The notes: generated from the sequence alone by a model not told the origin. A DNA stretch of 64,000 bases from Saccharopolyspora gloriosae (GCF_014203325.1 NZ_JACHIV010000001.1:1117501-1181500), one strand, 5' to 3'. Counted from the stretch's first letter, positions 1 through 10,021 are shown. Program-made: numbers and translations.

Positions 1-1005
1 TCGGTGCTGCGGCGGCTGATGATGGACGACAACGCGTTCCGCGGCGAGGTCATCTTCACCTTCGACGGCGACGCCGCCGGGCAGAAGGCGGCGTTGAAGG
101 CCTTCGACGGCGAGCAGCAGTTCGCGACGCAGACCTACGTGGCGATCACGCCGGACGGCATGGACCCGTGCGAGCTGCGCCAGGCCAGCGGGGACACCGC
201 GGTGCGGGACCTGGTGGCGCGGCGGAAACCGCTGTTCGAGTTCGCCATCCGCAGCCTGCTCACCGAGTACGACCTGGATTCGGTGGACGGCCGGGTGGAC
301 GCGCTCCAGCGCACGGTGCCGCTGGTCGCGCAGATCAAGGATTTGGAACGTCGCGACGGCTACGCGGTGCAGCTGGCCGGTTGGGTCGGCTGGAACGACG
401 AGAACCAGGTGGTGCGCCGAGTCCGCGAGTCGGCGGGCGCCCCGGTGAAGCAGCAGCCGCGACGTCGCCAGCAGCGCAATCCGGATCAGGATTCGCTGGG
501 CGTGGACGTGGAGTTGCCGAAGCGGCCACGCCGGGACGACCCCCGCTGGTGCCAGCGGGAGACGTTGAAGCTCGCGCTGCAGGTGCCCGCGCTGGCGGGC
601 CCCGTCTACGACTCGCTGCCGGACGAGGCGTTCACCGAGCCGTCCTACTCGCGGCTGCACCAGGCGATCGTCGCGGCGGGCGGCACGATGTCCGGCCTGT
701 CCGGTGCCGGTCTGGTGGACGCGGTGGGGCGGGAATGCCCGGACGAGGTGACGCGGCGCCTGCTCACGCTGCTGGCAGTGGAGGCCCTGGACACGAAGTC
801 CGAGGAGGATCCGCGCTACGTGGCCGGGGTGATCGCCCGCTTGCAGGAGATCATGGTCGGCCGCGAGATCGCGGACATCAAGTCGCGGGTGCAGCGGATG
901 TCCCCGACGGAGCAGCCGGAGGAGTACAACTCGCTGTTCGGGGACATGCTGGCGTTGGAGCAGTACCGCCATTCGCTGCTGCACCAGGCCTCGGGAGCGT
1001 TGTGA
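1..1005 (+). CDS. dnaG: DNA primase DnaG, 3' part (5' end outside window)
   Basis: This is the C-terminal part of the replicative primase, which lays down RNA primers at the fork and contacts the DnaB helicase. The open frame runs in from before base 1, so the zinc-binding domain and most of the catalytic core are missing. Near the start the frame reads FTFDGDAAGQKA, the DxD-containing end of the Toprim catalytic domain. The remaining ~250 residues have a basic Arg/Pro/Gln linker around residues 145-180, then a helical segment like the DnaB-interaction domain, ending in LEQYRHSLL. The stop codon overlaps the ATG of the next gene (TGATG), so the two are probably cotranslated. The family assignment is firm; the start cannot be placed. 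Confidence 0.93.
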   Translation, partial: SVLRRLMMDDNAFRGEVIFTFDGDAAGQKAALKAFDGEQQFATQTYVAITPDGMDPCELRQASGDTAVRDLVARRKPLFEFAIRSLLTEYDLDSVDGRVDALQRTVPLVAQIKDLERRDGYAVQLAGWVGWNDENQVVRRVRESAGAPVKQQPRRRQQRNPDQDSLGVDVELPKRPRRDDPRWCQRETLKLALQVPALAGPVYDSLPDEAFTEPSYSRLHQAIVAAGGTMSGLSGAGLVDAVGRECPDEVTRRLLTLLAVEALDTKSEEDPRYVAGVIARLQEIMVGREIADIKSRVQRMSPTEQPEEYNSLFGDMLALEQYRHSLLHQASGAL

Positions 1006-1529
1006 TGGCGTGGTTGCGCGGTTTCGTCGCCCGCTTGTCCGGCACGGCGGAGCTGCCCGCGGACTTCGCGGGTGAGCTCACCGGCGACGAGCGGGTGCTG
1101 GCGGTGGCGCGCTCGGCCGAGGGCCCGCTGGTCGCCACGCACCTGGGCTTGTGGTTGCCGTCGGGGCGCCGCCTCGGCTGGCACCTGGTGAGCAAGGCGA
1201 CCTGGAACGACGGCGCGCTGACCTTGATCGAGTCCGCGGAGTCCGGTCCGGCGGGCGAGGCGGTCCTGCTGCGGGACCTGCCGCCGCAGCGCGTCGCGCT
1301 CACCGAGCCTGGCAGGTTGCCGGAGGTCGTGCACGAGCGCGTGACCGGCTCCATCCGCAGCACGCAGCACCGGGAGTTCCCGGCGGGCGGCGCGCGGTTC
1401 GTGCAGCGCAAGGTGCCGGGCCGCAACGGCCTGGTGCTGCAGGTCCGCGCCGACCCGGGCACGGACGAGGACGCGCTCGCGCCGGTGGCCGCCGAGGTGG
1501 CGCAGCGGCTGCGCGGCGCGGCGCGATGA
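1005..1529 (+). CDS. Conserved hypothetical protein downstream of dnaG
   Basis: A 174-residue protein whose ATG overlaps the dnaG stop, so it is translationally coupled to primase. It begins MAWLRGFVARLSG and has no signal peptide or clear membrane segment. The middle is beta-rich (VLAVARSAEGPLVATHLGLWL, then RRLGWHLVSKATW), suggesting a small barrel-like fold. The C-terminal part contains RFVQRKVPGRNGLVLQVRADPG. I do not recognise a catalytic motif. Small proteins of this kind often follow dnaG in actinomycetes, but the function is unknown. The coding call rests on strong GC at third codon positions and the overlap. Confidence 0.8.
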   Translation: MAWLRGFVARLSGTAELPADFAGELTGDERVLAVARSAEGPLVATHLGLWLPSGRRLGWHLVSKATWNDGALTLIESAESGPAGEAVLLRDLPPQRVALTEPGRLPEVVHERVTGSIRSTQHREFPAGGARFVQRKVPGRNGLVLQVRADPGTDEDALAPVAAEVAQRLRGAAR

Positions 1530-1543
1530 CGGCTGGACAACCC

Positions 1544-1563
1544 AACAGTACGGTCGTACTGTT
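1544..1563. promoter_or_regulatory. Perfect 9-2-9 palindrome before the methyltransferase start
   Basis: AACAGTACG, a 2-base centre GT, and CGTACTGTT form a perfect inverted repeat ending 6 bases before the GTG at 1570. It has the size and symmetry of a TetR-family operator. The T run just after it means it could also act as a weak intrinsic terminator for the dnaG transcript. No regulator gene lies next to it. Confidence 0.5.
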
Positions 1564-1569
1564 TTTCGG

Positions 1570-2322
1570 GTGTGGGATCCGCAGAAGTACCTGTCGTTCA
1601 GCGAGCACCGCGACCGCCCCGCGCACGACCTGATGGCCCGCGTCCCGGCGCGCCGAGCCCGCCGGATCGTCGACCTCGGCTGCGGCGCCGGCAACCTCAC
1701 GCGGCTGCTCGTCGACCGCTGGCCGGGAGCCGAGGTCGAGGCCACCGACTCCTCGCCGGAGATGGTCGAGGCCGCGCGGGCCAACGGGATCGACGCGCAC
1801 CGGCAGGACGTCCGCGACTGGGAGCCGCGGCCCGATTCCGACGTCGTGCTGTGCAACGCGGTGCTGCAATGGGTTCCCGAGCACGTCGACCTGCTGCGCT
1901 CCTGGCTCCCGGCGCTGCCCGCGGGCGCCGCGTTCGCCTTCCAGGTGCCCGGCAACTTCGATTCCCCGTCGCACCGCGAGATCCGCGACCTGCTCGGCGA
2001 GCAGGGGTGGGAGGTGCCGGGGCTGCTGGGCGCCGACGCCGTGCGCTCACCCGCGGAGTACGCCGAGGTCGTCGCCGACCTGGGCCTGTCGGTCGACGCG
2101 TGGGAGACGACCTACGTGCACCGGCTCAACGGCCCGGACCCGGTCCTGGAGTGGATCAGCGGCACCGCGCTGCGGCCGGTGCGGGCCGCGCTGGACGCCG
2201 AGCAGTGGACGGCGTTCCGCGCCGAACTCGGCGCCCGGCTGCGCGCGGCGTACCCGGCTCGGCCGGACGGCACGACGTGGCTGCCCTTCCGGCGGATCTT
2301 CGTCATCGCCCACCGCCGCTGA
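1570..2322 (+). CDS. tam: Trans-aconitate 2-methyltransferase-like SAM methyltransferase
   Basis: A 250-residue class I methyltransferase. VDLGCGAGNLT (about residues 35-45) is the SAM-binding motif I, ATDSSPEM follows as the acidic ribose-binding motif II, and CNAVLQWVPEH matches the post-II motif. The N-terminal WDPQKYLSFSEHRDRPAHDLMARV is characteristic of the Tam family, which methylates trans-aconitate, a spontaneous by-product that inhibits aconitase. The length matches the family. The chosen GTG at 1570 gives the expected N-terminus but lies only 6 bases after a perfect palindrome and lacks an obvious ribosome-binding site, so translation may be leaderless or tightly controlled. Substrate specificity is inferred. 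Confidence 0.88.
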   Translation: MWDPQKYLSFSEHRDRPAHDLMARVPARRARRIVDLGCGAGNLTRLLVDRWPGAEVEATDSSPEMVEAARANGIDAHRQDVRDWEPRPDSDVVLCNAVLQWVPEHVDLLRSWLPALPAGAAFAFQVPGNFDSPSHREIRDLLGEQGWEVPGLLGADAVRSPAEYAEVVADLGLSVDAWETTYVHRLNGPDPVLEWISGTALRPVRAALDAEQWTAFRAELGARLRAAYPARPDGTTWLPFRRIFVIAHRR

Positions 2323-2438
2323 GCATGGCGCCGTGACCTGCGGTGTTCGTGGGTCCAGGGGGGGTGTGAGAAGGGCTTGGCGGATGGGTTAAAGTAGTAC
2401 ACGTCAGCGAGCAAGGGGCTGGCGAGCACAACCGACAT

Positions 2439-2511
2439 TCCTCCATAGCTCAATTGGCAGAGCATTCGGCTGTTAACCGGAGGGTTACTGGTTCGAGTCC
2501 AGTTGGAGGAG
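2439..2511 (+). tRNA. tRNA-Asn (GTT)
   Basis: A 73-base cloverleaf: acceptor TCCTCCA pairs with TGGAGGA (2504-2510), discriminator G at 2511, D arm GCTC/GAGC, T loop GTTCGAGTC. Anticodon GTT is at 2472-2474. The 3' CCA is not encoded; the sequence continues CAC. Confidence 0.97.
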
Positions 2512-2517
2512 CACTTC

Positions 2518-2550
2518 ACGAAACCCCAGGTCAATGACCTGGGGTTTCGT
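2518..2550 (+). terminator. Intrinsic terminator after tRNA-Asn
   Basis: ACGAAACCCCAGGTCA and its exact complement surround a one-base centre, giving a very strong stem (about 14-15 usable base pairs) directly after tRNA-Asn. Confidence 0.85.
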
Positions 2551-2674
2551 GCGTTCAAGGGTGCTTTCGCGGAGGTCGGCGCAGCCCCGGCGAGCGCGCG
2601 ACCGCCGTGGCGACGCGGCGGCCCGCGCGCGACCCTGGTCCCGGTCAGCAGAACCGAGACGAGGGGCGGCACCG

Positions 2675-3313
2675 ATGAGTTCGACCATCGCGGGCGTGGA
2701 GATCCCGGACAGCGCGCTGGCCCGGGAAGCCACCGAGCTGGTGCGCGACGTCGCCTCGCCGCTGCTGTACGACCACTCCCGGCGGGTGTTCCTGTGGGGT
2801 GCGCTGCGCGGACGCGACGAGGGCGTGCGGTTCGACGCGGAACTGCTCTACGTCGGGGCGATGTTCCACGACCTCGGCTTGACCCGGCGGTACCGCCGCG
2901 CCGACCAGCGATTCGAGCTCGACGGGGCCGACGAGGCCCGCGCTTTCCTGCGCGGGCACGGCATCGACGAGCCGCGGGCCGAGCGGGTGTGGACGGCGAT
3001 CGCGCTGCACACCACTCCTGAGATCCCGCTGCACATGGCCGCCGAGATCGCCCTGGTCACGCGGGGAGTGGAGCTGGACGTGCTGGGCATCGGTCACGAC
3101 GCGGTCACCGCCGAGCAGCGCGCCGCCGTGGTCGAGGCGCATCCGCGCCCGGACTTCAAGAACGGCATCCTCGCCGCGTTCACCGCGGGCGTCGAGCACC
3201 GCCCGGCGACGACGTTCGGCAACGTCAAGGCGGACGTGCTGGCGCACTGCGTCCCCGGATTCGTGCGCGGCGACTTCGTCGAGGTCATCAAGAACTCGCC
3301 GTGGCCGGAATGA
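2675..3313 (+). CDS. HD-domain metal-dependent hydrolase
   Basis: A 212-residue HD-superfamily protein. LLYDHSRRVFLWG supplies the first metal-binding His, and VGAMFHDLGLT carries the defining HD doublet. WTAIALHTTPEI and the later HDAVTAEQRAAVVEAHPR region complete the pattern seen in cyanamide hydratase-like and related HD enzymes. The ATG at 2675 follows GAGGGGCGG at a good distance and gives the expected N-terminus; an earlier in-frame ATG would add unconserved residues. It stands alone after tRNA-Asn and converges on argG. The substrate is unknown: members hydrolyse phosphoesters, nucleotides or cyanamide-like compounds. Confidence 0.85.
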   Translation: MSSTIAGVEIPDSALAREATELVRDVASPLLYDHSRRVFLWGALRGRDEGVRFDAELLYVGAMFHDLGLTRRYRRADQRFELDGADEARAFLRGHGIDEPRAERVWTAIALHTTPEIPLHMAAEIALVTRGVELDVLGIGHDAVTAEQRAAVVEAHPRPDFKNGILAAFTAGVEHRPATTFGNVKADVLAHCVPGFVRGDFVEVIKNSPWPE

Positions 3314-3343
3314 GCCCCGGCCGAACTCCGCCACGACGCACGC

Positions 3344-3377
3344 GGGGCCGGCGCGACGCTGCGGTCGCACCGGCCCC
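3344..3377. terminator. Bidirectional terminator between HD gene and argG
   Basis: GGGGCCGG/CCGGCCCC forms the outer stem and GCGAC/GTCGC an inner one. It sits in the 80-base gap where the two genes converge. Confidence 0.7.
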
Positions 3378-3395
3378 GGTGTGTTCGGCGGCGGG

Positions 3396-4965
<1,570 letters not shown>

Positions 4966-5078
4966 CGGAGCAGTCCCGAGTCCGGCACGGGCGTTCCGGC
5001 TGGTCGGGGCGGGAGTGACCTGGATCATCCGCCCGGAGGCTTGAGCCTGCCGCGACGGCCGGGTGTTCGCTCGGAGCC

Positions 5079-7361
5079 ATGACCCCGAACCACGGAACCG
5101 AGCCGGCGATCCGGCTGACGAACGCGGACTACGCCCGCGCGGAGATCATGCAAGACCCGTACCGGGCGCGGCGCGTGCCCGGCGGCTCGGTGCGGCCGCG
5201 GTGGCTGTCCGGCGGACGCCGCTTCTGGTACCGGGCGGGCGCCCGCCACGTCGTGGTGGACCCGGCCGAAGGCACCCGCCGCGACGCGTTCGACCACGAC
5301 CGGCTGGCCGCGGCGCTGTCGGTGGCGGCGGGCCGCGCGGTCGCCGCGGACGACCTGCCGATCACCTCGGTCGACCTCGACGTCCCGGAGCACGAGGACT
5401 GGACGGTGCGGTTCTCGGCGTTCGAGTCCCGCTGGGAGTGGTCCGACGGCGCAGGCACCTGCACCCGCGTCGAGGACGCCGAGCCGCTGCCCGGCGAGGT
5501 CGTGTCGCCGGACAAGGCGTGGATCGCCTTCCGCCGCGACGGCGACATCGTGGTCCGCTCCCGCGACGGCGAGCAGGAGTTCGCGCTCACCGACGACGCC
5601 GAGCCGCACTTCGACTACGGCGGACTTCCCGAAGCGCTGGGCATGCGCGCGCTGATGCGCAACCTCGGCCTGCCGGCGCCGCTGGCGGTGTCCTGGTCGC
5701 CGGACTCGACCCGCCTCCTGGTGCACCGGCTCGACCAGCGCGACCTGCCCGAGCAGGTGCTCGTGGAGTCCGCGCCCCGCGACGGCGGCAGGCCCGTGGA
5801 ACACCGGTCCCGCTACCCGATGCCCGGCGACGCGGCGCAGGCGACGATGCAGTGGGCCGTGCTGGACGTCGCCACGCGCGGTGTCGTGCGACAGCAGGAC
5901 GAGCCGTACGTGATCGTGCATCCGGCGAGCATCGCCTACCAGTGGTGGTCGGGGGAGAAGGGCGACGCGGTGCACTTCCTGCGTCACTCCCGCGACGCCC
6001 GCACCTTGGAGCTGCGCCGCCTCGACCCGGCCGCCGGCGCGGTGACCACGCTGATCAGCGAGAGCGGTGAGACGCGGGTCGACCCGACCCCGCAGCTCGG
6101 GGAACCGGCGATGGTGCACGTGCTGGATTCCGGCGAGATCCTCTGGTGGTCGCAGCGCGACGGCTGGGGGCACCTCTACCTGCACTCCGCCGACGGCGAG
6201 CGCGTCGCGCAGGTGACCTCCGGGCAGTGGCCGGTGCGCAAGGTCCTGTGGGTGGACCAGGACGCGCGGCAGGTGTGGTTCCTGGCCGCCGGGCTCGTCG
6301 ACCACGATCCCTACGTCCGCCAGATCTGCCGGATCGCTTTCGACGGCACCGGTTTCACCCGCCTCACCGACGACGACCTCGATCACGACGCGGTGAGCCC
6401 GGCGGAGGGCGGTTACCTCGTCGACCGGGCCTCCACCGTGAGTTCCCCGCCCCGCTCGGCGGTGCTGGGCGGGGACGGGCAGGTCCTGGTCGAGCTCGAA
6501 GCACCGGACGCGGGAGGGCTCGAAGCCCTCGGCTGGCGCCCGCCGGAGCGGTTCCGCACGACCGCCGCCGACGGGAAGACCTCCATCCACGGACTGCTGT
6601 GGCGCCCGCACGGCTTCGACCCCGGCCGCCGCTACCCGGTGATCGACTGCATCTACCCCGGCCCGCAGGTCCACCGGGCCGGACCCGCGTTCGACAGCGC
6701 CGTACCGGGCGAAGCGGAAGCGCTGGCAGCACTGGGATTCGCGGTCGTCGCCGTCGACGGGCGGGGCACCGCGGGCCGCGGCAAGGCGTTCCACGACCAC
6801 TCCTACGGCGCACTCGACGACGCCGGTTCGCTCGTCGACCACATCGCCGCGATCCGCGAACTCGGCCACCGGCACCCGTGGCTCGACACCGAGCGGGTCG
6901 GCATCACCGGACACTCCGGCGGCGGGTTCGCCACCGCGCGCGCCATGCTCGCCCACCCCGAGTTCTACTCGGTCGGAGTCGCCCTGGCCGGGAACCACGA
7001 CATGGGCGTCTACGTCCCCATGTGGCCCGAGCAGTACCACGGCGAGATCGACGACGAGAGCAAGCGCGCGTTGTCGAACCCGGCGCTGGCCGCGAACCTG
7101 CAGGGCAAGCTGCTGCTGATCCACGGCGAGCTCGACGACAACGTGCTCCCCGCGCACACCCTGCGTCTGGTGGACGCGCTCATCGAGGCCGACAAGGACG
7201 TCGACGTGCTGCTGATCCCCGGCGACGAGCACGCGCTGCTGCGCCGCAAGCACTACGTCACGCGCCGCACGTGGGACTACTTCGTGCGCCACCTGCACGG
7301 CACCGAACCGCCCGCCCACCGCCTCGCCCCGCACCCGCTTCCGCTCGGCGAAGGTTCCTGA
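5079..7361 (+). CDS. S9 family (DPP IV-like) serine peptidase
   Basis: A 760-residue prolyl-oligopeptidase-type enzyme. The N-terminal ~490 residues form the DPP IV-type beta-propeller (WSPDSTRLLVHRLDQRD, EILWWSQRDGWGHLYLH). The C-terminal alpha/beta hydrolase carries GHSGGG with Ser613 as nucleophile, Asp686 in GELDDNV and His718 in GDEHAL, matching the catalytic triad order of the family. No signal peptide is visible, so it is probably cytoplasmic and acts on short peptides with a penultimate Pro or Ala. It is monocistronic, convergent with the tetR gene, and ends at a strong terminator. The fold and triad are certain; the substrate is inferred. Confidence 0.93.
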   Translation: MTPNHGTEPAIRLTNADYARAEIMQDPYRARRVPGGSVRPRWLSGGRRFWYRAGARHVVVDPAEGTRRDAFDHDRLAAALSVAAGRAVAADDLPITSVDLDVPEHEDWTVRFSAFESRWEWSDGAGTCTRVEDAEPLPGEVVSPDKAWIAFRRDGDIVVRSRDGEQEFALTDDAEPHFDYGGLPEALGMRALMRNLGLPAPLAVSWSPDSTRLLVHRLDQRDLPEQVLVESAPRDGGRPVEHRSRYPMPGDAAQATMQWAVLDVATRGVVRQQDEPYVIVHPASIAYQWWSGEKGDAVHFLRHSRDARTLELRRLDPAAGAVTTLISESGETRVDPTPQLGEPAMVHVLDSGEILWWSQRDGWGHLYLHSADGERVAQVTSGQWPVRKVLWVDQDARQVWFLAAGLVDHDPYVRQICRIAFDGTGFTRLTDDDLDHDAVSPAEGGYLVDRASTVSSPPRSAVLGGDGQVLVELEAPDAGGLEALGWRPPERFRTTAADGKTSIHGLLWRPHGFDPGRRYPVIDCIYPGPQVHRAGPAFDSAVPGEAEALAALGFAVVAVDGRGTAGRGKAFHDHSYGALDDAGSLVDHIAAIRELGHRHPWLDTERVGITGHSGGGFATARAMLAHPEFYSVGVALAGNHDMGVYVPMWPEQYHGEIDDESKRALSNPALAANLQGKLLLIHGELDDNVLPAHTLRLVDALIEADKDVDVLLIPGDEHALLRRKHYVTRRTWDYFVRHLHGTEPPAHRLAPHPLPLGEGS

Positions 7362-7366
7362 CCCGA

Positions 7367-7406
7367 GGTCGGTGCGCCGCCCGACCGGACGGGCGGCGCA
7401 CCGACC
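7367..7406. terminator. 17-bp stem bidirectional terminator
   Basis: GGTCGGTGCGCCGCCCG is repeated as an exact inverted copy around a 6-base loop, in the 52-base gap between the convergent peptidase and tetR genes. Confidence 0.8.
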
Positions 7407-7413
7407 CGGTGGT

Positions 7414-8019
7414 TCACGGCAGGGCCAGGCCGGCCGTGATGAAGTCGCGGTAGTGCGCCACGACGCGCGCCCTCGGCACCTCGGGGTGGGCGAGCCACCA
7501 GCGGCCGAGCTGTTCGCCGACGCCGCTGATCGCGTAGGCGAAGGCGGTGGCGCGCTCCTCGTCGAAGGACGCGAAGTGGCCGACCATCTCGGCGATCCGG
7601 GTGATGGTTCCCAGCCGCATGGCGGCGATTCCCGCGGCCAGTTCCGCGGAGAGCGCGGTGCTGGGGGTGAACAGGATCTTCCAGCGCTGGGGGTCGTGTT
7701 CGAGGATCTCGAAGAAGATGTCCCCGGCCCGCCCGATGACCGCTCCGGCACCCGCCCCCGACTCGATCATGATCTCAGGTTCGCGGATCCGGCTCTCCAG
7801 CTCGGAGCGAGCTCGTCGCACGCAGCCGAGGAACACCTCGTCCTTGGTCGCGTAGTGCGAGTACACCATCGGCCGGGTCACCCCGGCGCTGCGAGCGATG
7901 TCCTCCATCGAAGTGCCCTCGATCCCGCGTTCCGCGAACAGCCCCTCGGCGATGTCGAGCAGCTGGGCGGCACGCGCTTCGCGGGACAGGCGGGTTCGAC
8001 GCGGCGCGGGGCCGGTCAT
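7414..8019 (-). CDS. TetR family transcriptional regulator
   Basis: A 201-residue repressor. The N-terminal helix-turn-helix is recognisable: RAAQLLDIAEGLFAERG, then TSMEDIARSAGVTRPMVYSHYATKDEVF. The C-terminal ligand/dimerisation half is divergent. It is encoded 25 bases after the secreted esterase gene in the same direction, so it is the second gene of a two-gene operon and may control it. A regulator placed downstream of its target would be made in proportion to it. The ligand is unknown. Confidence 0.9.
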   Translation of the reverse strand: MTGPAPRRTRLSREARAAQLLDIAEGLFAERGIEGTSMEDIARSAGVTRPMVYSHYATKDEVFLGCVRRARSELESRIREPEIMIESGAGAGAVIGRAGDIFFEILEHDPQRWKILFTPSTALSAELAAGIAAMRLGTITRIAEMVGHFASFDEERATAFAYAISGVGEQLGRWWLAHPEVPRARVVAHYRDFITAGLALP

Positions 8020-8044
8020 GCGCGGACCTCCGCTGGGGACGACG

Positions 8045-9061
8045 TCATCGTGCTCCTCCTCGCATCGGGTGGGCGGCGGCGAATTCCCAGATGACGCGCG
8101 CCATGTCCGGCCCGGCCCGGTCGGTGAACAGACCGCTGGCCGCGGGCCCGGACCAGGCGTGCGCCATGCCCGAGACCAGGTAGTGCTCGATCAACGGGGC
8201 TCCGGACGCGGTGTAGGTCGAGTGGACGTACGGGTGGCGCCCCGGTGGATTCTGCCGCTGCACCGCATCCGGTACGGCGTCGACGTCCCCGTCGAGCCGG
8301 CCGTCGTCGACGAGGTCGTTGACCGCGGCCCAATGCTCGACCAACCGCGTGGCCACGAACGGCGGGACTGCCTCATCGCGGTCGCCTTGGAACACGAGCA
8401 GCGGGACCCGGCGGGCGCGCGGCCCCATCTGGGCGTGGGCTTGCCCGGCCGTGTAGGTGGGCGGTACCCGGCCGGGATCTTCCGCGTCGACCTGGTCCAG
8501 GGCGTATTCGCCTCCGGCCACCGACGTGGCGGTGGCGAACACGTCGGGATAGGTGGCGCCCAGGATCACCGCCGTGCCCGCGCCCGACGACGCCCCCGCC
8601 ACGTGCACCCGAGCGGGATCGGCGTTGAACTCCGAGACGACGCGCCGGGCGACCCCGGCGAGCAGTTCGGGCTCGCCGCGGCCTCGGTGCTGGTGCCGGG
8701 AGTCGTTGGAGTTCCAGCAGTTCAGCTTGTCCGCGAACGGGGTCTGCGTCGGGTAGACGACGATGAATCCCGCTTCGTCGGAGAGCCGGTCGAACCGCGT
8801 CGTGCCCTTCATCGAGTTCCACCCGAAGCCGGTCATCCCGCACCCGTGCAGCGCCATCACGACCGGTGGACGGAGGTCGTCGCGGTAGTTCGCCGGTAAG
8901 TGGACCTGGTAGAGCACGCGGCCTTGGTCGCTGGAGTACGTCCCCAACCGGTCGCGGTCACCGGAGGAACCGGGCAGCCCGAACTGGAACCCCAGCGACA
9001 GGAGCACGACGAGCGCGAGCGCCACACCGCTCGACACCAGGAACTTGCGAGATCTGAGCAA
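8045..9061 (-). CDS. Secreted or membrane-anchored PHB depolymerase-family esterase
   Basis: A 338-residue alpha/beta hydrolase of the poly(3-hydroxybutyrate) depolymerase/feruloyl-esterase-like family. Residues 10-30 are hydrophobic (SSGVALALVVLLSLGFQF), acting as signal peptide or anchor; no lipobox Cys follows. VVMALHGCGMTGFGWN forms the oxyanion region, GASSGAG contains the nucleophilic Ser, GDRDEAVPP the Asp, and GMAHAWSG the His. LNCWNSNDSRHQHRG is also typical of the family. It is first in an operon with a TetR gene. Expected role is extracellular hydrolysis of polyester or aromatic esters; the actual substrate is not shown. Confidence 0.88.
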   Translation of the reverse strand: MLRSRKFLVSSGVALALVVLLSLGFQFGLPGSSGDRDRLGTYSSDQGRVLYQVHLPANYRDDLRPPVVMALHGCGMTGFGWNSMKGTTRFDRLSDEAGFIVVYPTQTPFADKLNCWNSNDSRHQHRGRGEPELLAGVARRVVSEFNADPARVHVAGASSGAGTAVILGATYPDVFATATSVAGGEYALDQVDAEDPGRVPPTYTAGQAHAQMGPRARRVPLLVFQGDRDEAVPPFVATRLVEHWAAVNDLVDDGRLDGDVDAVPDAVQRQNPPGRHPYVHSTYTASGAPLIEHYLVSGMAHAWSGPAASGLFTDRAGPDMARVIWEFAAAHPMRGGAR

Positions 9062-9312
9062 GGGAGGAACTCCGGTTCAGGAGGGCGTTTCCGGTGGTAT
9101 ACGGCTTGTCCAGTAGAACTATACACACTGTCAAGTTGTGAGTGATCGTTCCGCGTTGCCGGACGAGAGATAGCGGCGCCCGAAAAATCCGCTCTAGTGC
9201 GAAATTTCCTGTTGTGTCAGGAGAAGTGGAGGCCCGCGCGACCGTCCGCGGCGTCCCGGAGGGCGGTGGTGGCCGAAGCGGGGCTTCGGCGGGCGGCTGG
9301 TATGCTGATCGC

Positions 9313-9469
9313 AGAGTCTGAAGCCGGTTGAACCAGGCAGAATCAGGGTTCGCGAAGGCACGAAGAGGTGTCGACATCCCTGGATCGGCCTTCGTCGAAC
9401 GGCGCTCAGATCAGTCGGCTAACCAAGGGTTGACGAACCGCGAAGGGGTGCCAATTCGGCACCTTTTTT
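9313..9469 (+). ncRNA. Candidate structured small RNA with its own terminator
   Basis: No coding frame explains this stretch. It ends at an intrinsic terminator on the plus strand although no plus-strand gene precedes it. Internal pairings are possible: AGCCG (9322-9326) with CGGCT (9416-9420), CGAAGGC (9353-9359) with GCCTTCG (9388-9394), and GGTTCG with CGAACC near the 3' side. A TATGCT box at 9301-9306 could be the -10 element, preceded by a perfect GCCGAAGC-GGG-GCTTCGGC hairpin (9272-9290); no good -35 is visible. The 5' end is a guess, and I do not recognise a known family. Confidence 0.4.
9443..9469 (+). terminator. Rho-independent terminator with T6 tract
   Basis: GGTGCC (9447-9452) pairs with GGCACC (9458-9463) around AATTC, is extended by weaker pairs, and is followed by six T residues. 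It cannot serve the esterase gene, which lies on the other strand and points away. Confidence 0.8.
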
Positions 9470-9771
9470 GATGTTCATGGAACCAGTTCCACTCTTTCGG
9501 GCGATTCAGTCTCGGGTTGATCAGGGTCGGGTAACGATTCTGATGAGCTCGCCGATCTGATTCGTGCAGCTCGACGACACCCCGCTTCCCCCTGAGGTTT
9601 TCCCGCAGGTCACAGCGGGCATGGATGATCAGGATCGGCCCGTGGTCCCAGCCGCGTGGCATGAACCAAATCGATTCATGATGCATGAGAACCAACGAAA
9701 CTCCCACTGCTCTCCGTCCTCGGAGCAGTGGTGCACAAACGGGGACGACAAGAAGGACGGGGGAAGTCGGG

Positions 9772-9975
9772 ATGTCCGCTCCAGGAATCGGCAAGGAAAA
9801 CCACTTCGCACTGCCCGATCTGGCCACGGTGGCGCAGCTGCCGAAGCCGATCAGGGCTCTGGTCTATTTGGTCATGCTGTCGCTGCTGACGGTGGCGGGG
9901 ATCAGCGCCCTGCTGGCCACCATCGTGATCATCGGTCAGCTGACCGGTGCCTTCAGCATCACGGCGTTCATGTGA
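9772..9975 (+). CDS. Small single-pass membrane protein
   Basis: A 67-residue protein starting at ATG 9772 after a good GGGGGAAG ribosome-binding site. A polar N-terminus (MSAPGIGKENHFALPDLATV) precedes about 40 hydrophobic residues, roughly 27-60 (IRALVYLVMLSLLTVAGISALLATIVIIG), long enough for one or two membrane helices. It ends FSITAFM and is followed 16 bases later by a strong terminator, so it is a self-contained transcription unit. No family is recognised. Such short hydrophobic proteins can be subunit partners or membrane-stress proteins, but nothing here decides between these. Confidence 0.72.
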   Translation: MSAPGIGKENHFALPDLATVAQLPKPIRALVYLVMLSLLTVAGISALLATIVIIGQLTGAFSITAFM

Positions 9976-9990
9976 CGCTGCGACGAGAAC

Positions 9991-10021
9991 GGGCCGGCAC
10001 CCACGGGTGCCGGCCCTTTTT
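9991..10021 (+). terminator. Rho-independent terminator
   Basis: GGGCCGGCACC and GGTGCCGGCCC form an 11-bp stem with a 4-base loop followed by TTTTT, directly after the small membrane protein gene. Confidence 0.92.

Noticed and set aside
5025-7751. 908-codon minus-strand frame
   Set aside because: Opposite the S9 peptidase gene; composition is that of reverse-complemented GC-rich coding sequence.
9062-9140. TetR operator upstream of the esterase
   Set aside because: A TTGACA-like box occurs on the minus strand, but no -10 at proper spacing and only a 4-bp symmetric pair were found.
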